From positions 1,240,001-1,304,000 of the forward strand of contig JAPZLL010000003.1 of assembly GCA_036250225.1 (NCBI GenBank): DNA of 64,000 nt, read 5' to 3'. The first letter of the stretch is position 1, and the number at the start of each line of letters is the position of its first letter. Under the pieces are notes generated by a model. That model had not been told where the DNA came from and ran no database searches. It worked only from the letters and a program-made list of their open reading frames with translations. Of the stretch, positions 56,317 through 64,000 are shown one piece after another. The position numbers were made by a program, and so were the translations under genes. This DNA comes from Cercophora sp. LCS_1. Its lineage: Eukaryota; Ascomycota; Sordariomycetes; Sordariales; Lasiosphaeriaceae.

Positions 56317-57001
56317 GAGTCTTCAATCTTTGGTATATTTGTTCACCCCCTCCCCAGACGAGAATTGGCCATTGATCGATCCTCTTGTTATCCTCCTCAT
56401 GGTTGTGACTGTCAACTTTCGACCAAAGTGCTTTCTTGTTACAGCCACGTGACCTTCAATTACTGTCATCGACCGGCGAAATGTCCAGCTGTGATGCCTG
56501 GGATAGGATACGGTCAATCTCAACGGTAAAGTGTCTACCTCCACACCAGCGAGACTCTATTGATCCTTTCCCGCACCTACCGCCATTCCCCGTCCCGGCC
56601 TACTTCGCGGCAGCGTCTCACAGCAGAACCCAGAAATACCCGTATGCAGTCTGCCCACCTTTGATTTAGACTTCATGGCCAAATATAGCTACAGTGTCGT
56701 TGTCCACCACCAACACCACAACCATTCACATCTTCAGCGTTTTATGCAAACGAGTTTGTTTTCATTAGCCCAGGGCCTATTCTAGTCTTGGCCTCCGAAA
56801 TTCTCTTCGACCCAAAAGCAAGGCTAAAAATAAGAGAAAGAGAGGTGAGGTATACGACGGAAATGCAAACCAAAATACCCAACGCCAAGTGTCGTCAACA
56901 TCAAGTCTTGCTATTTTCAAAAAAAAATGCAACCATCGCACCTCATGACCGTGTATACTCCACAACCTAGCGCCACTCCCTTATTGGGGAGATCAGTGTT
57001 G
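56317..57001. other. Intergenic, no gene seen
   Basis: About 0.7 kb between the tRNA terminator and the 3' end of the Zn2Cys6 gene, locally AT-rich at 56780-56950, which fits a 3' untranslated region of that gene. Nothing else is recognised. Confidence 0.55.
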
Positions 57002-60000
57002 TCATTGCCCTGGTGTGCCAAAATTCCCGTTCTCAACACTTGGGTAAGCGCCATTGCTCATTTCTGCCCAATCCCAATCCAAAGTCGATGGTAAGTTGAA
57101 CAAGTCTGGTGGCAGCATCGGCTGCTGGAAACCTCCAGCCAACGGCGGGCTCTGTATCCCAGGTCCCGTTGGTATAACCCCGGTCATATTCCCAATCGCA
57201 CCGAATCCGGTGAAATCTGCAAAGGACGTAAACTCCAGCCCTTCACCATTAGGGTTGACGGTAAAATCCTGTGCCCATCCTTGCGGTGCTAGTCCTGGCG
57301 ATGGACTTTGGCTCATTGACGTCTTCATAGAGTTGTAGCCAGCTGGCGGGCTTCGATGATCCCCCGTTGGTGGAGACAAATGTCTCGTGCCGTGGCTTGC
57401 TTGGGGAGTCGCTGAGCTTGATGTTGTCGGTCGAGGCGTCTGGCCGGGGGTTGAAGTAATATTCGCTTTGAACGATGGGGAGTTTGGTGGTTTGGGAATG
57501 GGCCCTGTTGATGACTTGCCATCCGAAGAACCGTCCTGGTTCTTGCGCTTCCTTCGTGACGCATGCTCCTTTTCAGCATTGTCGACTACCGCCTTTGCGA
57601 TGCGCTCAAACTCGGAACATACACCGAGCATGCGATGGACGCCTCCGGTTTCAGCTTCGGGACCGAGGGTGGTTAGAAAATTGACCACAACATTCATCAG
57701 CTTCGTGTCAGAGCGCGCTCTTGGATCAAGAGGGTTTTGCAAGATATTCCCGAACAACGTCACGAGTGCTGAAACGGGGAAGTAGAGCACCATCCTGAGC
57801 CAAGGATTAGTAAAAACCCGCCGTGACTTTCTTGTTGTTAGACTTACCAAACGCATGAAAAGTCACCTTGAGGGATATATTTGAGAAGGGAGATCGATGC
57901 CCTGGCTGCTGACGTGCAAAGTGCAGCAGACGAAAAAACCCGTGGGTTCAGAGGCTTTGCGTTCAGCCCCTGGATTGCGTAGTTGGACAGCCTACTTGTC
58001 CAGTACCCGTGGTGGATCGACATGCGGTGGATCGTCGTCAAACAGTTGTAATAAGTGAAGTGCAACATGACGATGTGGAGGATGAGTGGCGTGTGTGACG
58101 CTTTGATCTCATGTTCTGGCCGGAAGTCGATTGGGATGCTGTCCTTCCAGTCATCAAGTTCTTGATCCAGCTCCCCAATAGTGTTCAAGAGTTCGCCGTC
58201 AGCTTGTCTAGCAGCCTTGGTCGAGTACAGCCTTCTGTACACCTTGCTCTCGATAATGGAAAGCTCGCACATGACCCGGAAAAGGTTCATCTTCCCCTTG
58301 CCATCAGCCAGAGGAATGTTGCCAATACCGTCGGCGGGGTCGGCATCGGGTAACTCCACGTTCATATCGTCATCGTCCTGAGCCGGCGGCCTCCCTGATC
58401 TCAGACACAAATCCTTGTCCAGCATATAGGCGATCCAGAACACCCTCTTGCGTTGCTCGATCTCTATTGGGTTGAGGTTGAATCCGGTGCCGCGTTTGTG
58501 CAACCCGATGTTGTGGGACAGCCTGATTGCCGTGGCAATGAGCAGAAACGATGGCTGTGGGTTAGGTGTACCCTGCATGAAGAGCGCCATACCCAAGAGC
58601 GCCTGGACGCTCATCAGATCCGTGTTGCGCATTGTTAGCTCAGAGTATACCGCCATCGCATTCTTCATGTAGCCCCAGGCCTTGTCATCCTCCTCCTGCG
58701 GTACGAGATTGCTCATGACCCGCAACCTGTGTGCGATCGCGAAAGCCACGTTTAGACTGGCCCACCACCCAGACCCCTGATATGGATCCGATGAATACTG
58801 TCTTTCAACAAGATGCATGAATGTCGGTTGATGAAAAAGTGGGAACATGCAGTTGAAGTTTTCGAAGTAGTCCTTGAGCAGAGACAGGGCTTCAGGCTTA
58901 GAGGGCAAGTCCCTGAAGATGGTGCGCCGGAACAGATCACCAAAGACGTCAGGTTTCCATGCCGTCCACTTGTAGTCGTCGATTGAGACATCGGTGATCA
59001 TCTGCTGGAAAGAGTTGTCCCCCATCTTTTCATTGACCCACTGAATTCCCTTTGGCGAGAAAATGGAGAACCCGGAGGAAGAACCTGTTCCACGTTAGAA
59101 TCGCAACAGTGCCTAGATAACGCCACTTAACCCACCGATGAACCGAGTTTCACCATCGTTGTTCGTAACCAGTGAACACATCATTTCAGACAATGCGGCC
59201 ACTTCTTGCTCTTCTGGCTTACCCTTCTCGGGTGTTATTGACTTGCGCTTCTCGGTTTCCTTCGTCGGCTCTGGCGAGTTCACTGAGCTACGTGGCGTCG
59301 AATGATTTCCATCTTGGCCCGATGTGGCTTGTGATGGTGACGTTGGGTTTGAAACAGCCTGGGACGGTTGCCTTGACTGTTGTTGCTTCTCTGCAAGCTT
59401 CTTCTCCAACATCCCCAGATCAGTAGCGCCATTGTCATCTTCGCCGAGTAACCCTAGATTCAAAGTTAACGACCGGAGCGAGAGTAACCAGAGATCTAGT
59501 CATACCTGATAATCGCAACAAACTCTCCATGCGCCCCAGACGGTTCTCCAACCCCTCGATGTATTTGGCTCTATAAGTAAACGGTGTAAGCCTAACGGTT
59601 CCCACATTTGCACGGCTGATATTACGCACCCCTTTGGAGGGTTTCTCTTCTTCTCCACCTGCGTGAAGACGCAGTCGGTCTTGTAATTGATACAATGCGT
59701 GCAAGCGGGCAATTTACCGTCGCACTTGATCTTCTTCTTTCTGCACATATCGCAAGCCTGAATAACCACACACGTCAATACTGTGAAGCGACTTCCCCTG
59801 CGCCCAATGCCCAATGCCCACTTACCCGCGCTATCCTCCTCCTCTTTGCCTCGTTCGAATCGTCGAGCAGATTGTGGTCCCCAAACATCTGCGCAGTCAA
59901 CTCGGGCGGTAGCTGATGTATTGGCAGGCCATGCTGTTCATAGCCGCCGAAAATCTGAGGTGGTTGGTTCATAAGCGGCGGCGCCGCCATGGGCATCTGG

Positions 60001-60026
60001 AAGCCATTGTGCATGTGGTCCATCAT
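57002..60026 (-). CDS. Zn2Cys6 transcription factor, COL-26/BglR-like
   Basis: Six exons on the minus strand: 60026-59826, 59757-59630, 59570-59506, 59453-59136, 59084-57848 and 57794-57002; 913 aa. The binuclear zinc cluster has the exact C-x2-C-x6-C-x6-C-x2-C-x6-C spacing (Cys69, 72, 79, 86, 89, 96), preceded by a basic KRRRIAR. It is followed by a linker (VEKKRNPPKG) and the dimerisation helix AKYIEGLENRLGRMESLLRL. A fungal_trans middle homology region covers about 250-560 (FPLFHQPTFMHLV, IRLSHNIGLHKRG, RKRVFWIAYMLDKDLCLRSGRPP). The C-terminus is Ser/Pro-rich and disordered. The N-terminus and zinc cluster resemble COL-26 of Neurospora and BglR of Trichoderma/Aspergillus, regulators linking glucose sensing to starch and cellulose use; this is from memory, not a search. 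The start is the first in-frame ATG pair (MMDHMHN). Upstream the frame is open but has no ATG. Confidence 0.9.
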
Positions 60027-63000
60027 ATCTGGACAGCGGTCGCTACTGTCGACCAGTGTCGGGAGAGCTTTCTCGTGGCGGGATGGCGATGGGCTAGTCA
60101 ATCGAAGCTTGTACTGTCTGTGGGACCGGTCGCGGGGAACGGAGCTAGCTTAAAGGCGGCGGTTTGGTGGGAGGAAGCCGACTGTCACAGAGCGAGAGCA
60201 AGTCGCGGCGGTGGTGGAGCGGCGGGACGGGGTGCTATTATTACAGTCCCGGCGAATAAGGGCTATCCGGGGCTTGTCGAATCAGGGGTTTCGGGCTCGG
60301 AAAGCCCGGGAATTGGGGGGGTGAGAGGGGGAGGGGCTGAGCTCAAGTTGACAACCTCCTGGTGTGGCCCAACTCTCCACCAAACGAGTCTTTGAGCAAG
60401 CCTAAGCTGTGCCTGTGTTTGTGCCACCGAATCGTGCAGCCTTCACTGCCGCACGGCGCTAAAGAAATGCGTTGTGTCTCGACCCACGGCTGGGTGGTTG
60501 CTTTCTTCTGCGGGCCTCAGGTGACTCGACAGACAAAGGCGTCATAGGGCTGAAGGTTTGGGCAGCAACTGTTGACTGAAGCTTTGGATCACAAGCAACA
60601 GAATCGTAGAGATGTTGACGACGAGCGATATCAGAAAAACAGACGGAATGGGGAGAAGGGGAATGTGGCAGAATGGCAATGCAGGGGAATAGACGGGACG
60701 AAGAAGGAGGCATGGGAAAAGATGAAGCAACCAACATGTCCGTGTTTAGCACCTTTGGCACCTCCAGAGACGGAACAGGGGGCACTGGGCACGTCCGAGT
60801 GGGGAAGACGGATCGTGGAGCGTGCATGGTGACGGTACCGCTTGGTCAGCTCCGCTTCAGCGTGGAGGGGGGTCGACCACTGCAGGTTACCACTGCGCTG
60901 ATGCTTCCATGCACCTCACTTCTGCACGTCTGCGGCGGCCGACCAACTGACCACTACGTGACTACCCTCTTGGTGCCACGGCGCGACGATTGCAGAATAC
61001 CATGTACCCATTTGGCAAGCCTACCCCAGACCGCACGTAACACCCGACCTGAATCTGATGTGCAGAGGATGCGCCGGGAGCAGGCGAATCAAGACCCTGC
61101 TGCCATCAACACCGGCTGGCCAGTGGATTGCGGAGAGATCTATAGCCCGAGTCCGGTCGTGGTGGTTCGTGATTTCCACTGATCGTCAGTCTGAAATCTC
61201 TTGGAATTCGACGGCTCGAGATCGAGGGCCGGAAAGCACCTGAAGAACCGGAATGTGGTCGCACATCGTGGTCCCATGGAGGGGTCTCTCGTGATTGTGG
61301 GGGTGCCTCTCACAGCCAGTGGGCATCAACAACAGACCCGAACGACACCATCCAAACAAGCCCAATTTCACGGAAGGGGCTTGCATCTTGCCGTAGAGGG
61401 CCACCAGGAAGTTCAATGCGGTTACAAAGACCCCAAAATGGCTTGGCCAGGAAGTCGTGGAGGCCCCGCCTCGCATCAGGGTCGTCGGTCGGTCTTGGGT
61501 GCAACCCCTGGTCGGAGTTTGCGAACAAAACGTATCTGAGTGTGCAGGAGGGCGTTGAGCCTCCACGAGCGTCGTCCCATTAAAATCTCCGACGGCGGCC
61601 TTGTGCCTTGGTGCAACAGATCGCCCACGAGGCCGCACGTTGCGCTTGTGCATGCCGAGCGCTGTCGTGGACCTCCTGGAATGCGACTCTAAGCGCGCCC
61701 ATCGAGCGAGAGTAGAGTATAGATCGGTGTGGAGGCCGATATGAATTGACAACCCTCGCCAGCCACACCCGCAGCGGAAGCCGTTTGGAGGTCGAGGTTT
61801 ATTTTCGGCGCCTCTGACTTGCAGCGGGCATGGCGTCGACGCCGATGACCAAGAAGCAAAAAATATGGAGTCTTCCGCCGCCACATCCCATTCCCTGACT
61901 TTGGGTTTACAGGGGGTTGCAAGGCGGCAAATGGCATGTCGAAACGTTCACGTCGCCCGCGTTTCAACCAAGAAAGCCGGGGTTGACGTGCTGCTCCTTG
62001 GCATCACCACCCCGATGCCCGAGCCCTCTCAACATGGAACGAACAAATCGAACATGGGGGAACGCCTGGCGCCCAGCCGACACAGAGGAGCTTCGGCAAG
62101 AAGCGGGTGGGCAATTTGACCACAGGAAAGGTGAGACGCCATCAGGTGCAGCTCGAACCCGAATCACACAGGCCGTGGCTTGCGGCAGAACACAACACTC
62201 GTGAAAGACCTCACGCAGACAGAACTGGAAACACAATGGTATCTCAACGGAAGCCTACAAGTACCCGGCTTCCATCTCTCGCCAAACAGGAAGACCCCCA
62301 ACCCAAGGCCGCGGATCAAAGAATTTGTCATTTGTGATCGTACGGAAACGCTGATGGGCGTCCAAGCGGTTGGCGGGGCTTGAGCTGAACCACACTTGGG
62401 CTGGTTTCATCAACGTCTCAAGATCACCGCTGGCCAACTTCGACCCCAGCCGCTTCCCAGCGCCGCATTGAGCTGCAAGATTCCGCACGTGTGGACTCGC
62501 TTCTGCCTCAGACACGTGGGCCGACGGGGGTCGAACGATGAGATCAACCACGCCTGTGATCCTTAGCGCCTGGCAAGCGCCAGAATCGAAGCCTCGAGAA
62601 TTCTTCTGGCGCGGCAGAAAGGCGCCCGCATCATCCAGCGCTTAACCCGGATAGATTAATGTTATCTTGATATTCCGCCAGCCCTTCTCGACGGCCAAAT
62701 TATTCAACGGGGCCCGGAATGGAACAACCGTCAGGCAGAGCAATGATGGCATCATTCACGTTCTGTCATCAGACGAGATAACACACAGGTCACGTTGACT
62801 ATGCCAAAAGGTCCCCTGAATCTAGCTTCTTCTCTACACTATGTTCAAACTCTTCGTATTCCAGATCCAAGCCTTGACATAACCGGCCGGCACAAGAATG
62901 TACAAAGAAGTATAGCATCACGCCCTTCCTCGACGGCTCCCCAACGCTGGTGGGCCGGTTGCCGCTCGAAGCACGAAATAAAGGTGCCAAAGCCCAAGCG

Positions 63001-63246
63001 GCCTAGTCCTCGCAAGGGTAGTCACAAATCCTTCTCCCAAACTAAACCACACACACATACAAATCCGGCTCTTGTATCTAACAGACGCCTTCGGACGAAA
63101 GAACCAACGCAAATAGGGCAGATGATGCTTCCTCGCGCGTCCCTTTCCCAAACAGCTGTCCAGACATTAAAGAATAAAGTAAGATGGGTGATGATGCATA
63201 TACACAATATAGCGAGATCGATGCCAACGGCAGGAGGTTTTCATCA
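60027..63246. other. 3.2 kb upstream of the Zn2Cys6 gene, no gene seen
   Basis: This holds the promoter and 5' leader of the Zn2Cys6 gene (-) and the 3' region of the right-edge gene (-). Open frames, including 232 codons at 61186-61884 minus and 169 codons at 60673-61182 plus, lack domains. No RNA gene or repeat was recognised. Confidence 0.5.
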
Positions 63247-64000
63247 TCACATGGCCTCACTGAACCGCGTATTTGGCGAACCTCTTGAGCCAGAGCTGGA
63301 ACCATGCAGCGATGTGAGGCTCCGGCCAGCAGCAGATGTGATCAAAGGAGGCGTGAGTGGGCGGGGAGCGTCGCCGAATGGGCCGTCGGAAAATGGATCG
63401 GTAGCCTGGGGTGTCCGGTTGGGTCCCGAACGCATGATCGGCACACCACTCTCGGGCCGCATCGGCGATCCGAGTTGGAGCCGTGATAAGGGCCCACCGA
63501 GGAAGGCTTCCGACTGCCGATAATCGGAGGTGCCGCTCATGACACTCATGTGAGGATCGCTGTAGCCGTCGCCCCCGGAGACCAAGACAGAAGTGAGCTT
63601 CTTGCCGGATATACGCTGGAAACCCTTTTCTCCTGTCGATACTTCGCCCGGCCCAGCCTCCAATCGCCGTTGCCCCGTCAAACTAGCGAGGGCGGAGGGA
63701 ACGGCAAAGGGCACAGATTGTTCCGTCATACCCCCTGGGCCCCCGCTTGGCTTGCGACCAAATCCTCCTGCTCCCCTGATGGAGCTCTCTCCATCTCCCA
63801 GCAACAAGAGCCCCTTCTGCTGGCCCTTCTTCCACTTCAAAAGAAACATTAAAACCAACGCAATTATGGCAACACCGGCAACACTGCCCACTACGCCGCC
63901 AATGACGGCGCTCTGGGCAGCGGGGGTAAGCCCGGAACCCGATGGCGGTGCCGGTTCCGCCGTAGGCGTCGGGGGGAGCCCAGCGGGCGTCCCATCCAAG
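63247..64000 (-). CDS. Single-pass membrane protein, 5' end outside the window (partial)
   Basis: The frame is open from the right edge to a TGA at 63249-63247, giving 250 or more residues of the C-terminal part. It reads as a Pro/Thr-rich stretch, then one membrane segment (AVIGGVVGSVAGVAIIALVLMFLL), a basic stop-transfer KWKKGQQKG, and a Gly/Ser/Pro-rich cytosolic tail of about 180 residues. This is the layout of fungal wall-sensor-like and other Ser/Thr-rich type I membrane proteins, whose extracellular domain (for example WSC) would lie beyond the window. The class cannot be settled from this part. No in-frame ATG lies before the membrane segment, so the start is outside. Confidence 0.75.
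   Translation of the reverse strand, partial: LDGTPAGLPPTPTAEPAPPSGSGLTPAAQSAVIGGVVGSVAGVAIIALVLMFLLKWKKGQQKGLLLLGDGESSIRGAGGFGRKPSGGPGGMTEQSVPFAVPSALASLTGQRRLEAGPGEVSTGEKGFQRISGKKLTSVLVSGGDGYSDPHMSVMSGTSDYRQSEAFLGGPLSRLQLGSPMRPESGVPIMRSGPNRTPQATDPFSDGPFGDAPRPLTPPLITSAAGRSLTSLHGSSSGSRGSPNTRFSEAM

Noticed and set aside
61186..61884. 232-codon minus-strand open frame upstream of the Zn2Cys6 gene
   Set aside because: No domain, irregular composition and no splice partners; likely chance.

Overview
The window is nuclear DNA of a filamentous ascomycete, most likely a sordariomycete. The evidence is short introns (mostly 44-75 bp with CTAAC/CTGAC-like branch sites), Zn2Cys6 and homeobox regulators, and the fungus-typical families DUF6594, BOR1 and Tof1. 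The sequence is fairly GC-rich and gene-poor: about twelve protein genes, one tRNA, and several long stretches with no recognisable gene. All splice structures below were read by eye; each was checked so that the joined exons stay in frame.

Layout. 1-8 kb is a metabolic neighbourhood: the possible tail of an oxidoreductase, a DapA-family aldolase/lyase (-), a Gfo/Idh/MocA dehydrogenase (+) and a 14-TM MFS transporter of the vacuolar amino-acid type (+). 10-17.3 kb holds two same-strand DUF6594 membrane proteins of unknown function, separated by a 5.3 kb gap. 21.5-26.7 kb holds a divergent pair: tof1 (fork-protection complex, Timeless family, -) and a mitochondrial 3-hydroxyacyl-CoA dehydrogenase (+).

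26.7-49.3 kb is dominated by one homeobox regulator (38.9-41.2 kb, +). It sits between gene-free flanks of about 12 kb and 8 kb, an arrangement often seen for developmental regulators. 49.3-51.6 kb is a BOR1-type borate/anion transporter (-). 53-55.7 kb is a mitochondrial m-AAA protease of the Afg3 type (-), with an initiator tRNA-Met just upstream in the opposite direction. 57-60 kb is a Zn2Cys6 factor resembling COL-26/BglR (-). The right edge cuts through a single-pass membrane protein (-).

No CRISPR array, insertion sequence, operon, rRNA or intact transposon was seen. The points most worth a second look are the DUF6594 pair and the possibly broken N-terminus of the second copy, a GC-AG intron in the transporter, a stop-free 51-bp candidate intron in tof1, two candidate promoters that would switch a leader peptide on the DapA-family enzyme, a tetranucleotide repeat between two start codons of BOR1, the homeobox gene's long leader with upstream ORFs, and an intron-like signal in otherwise gene-free DNA.
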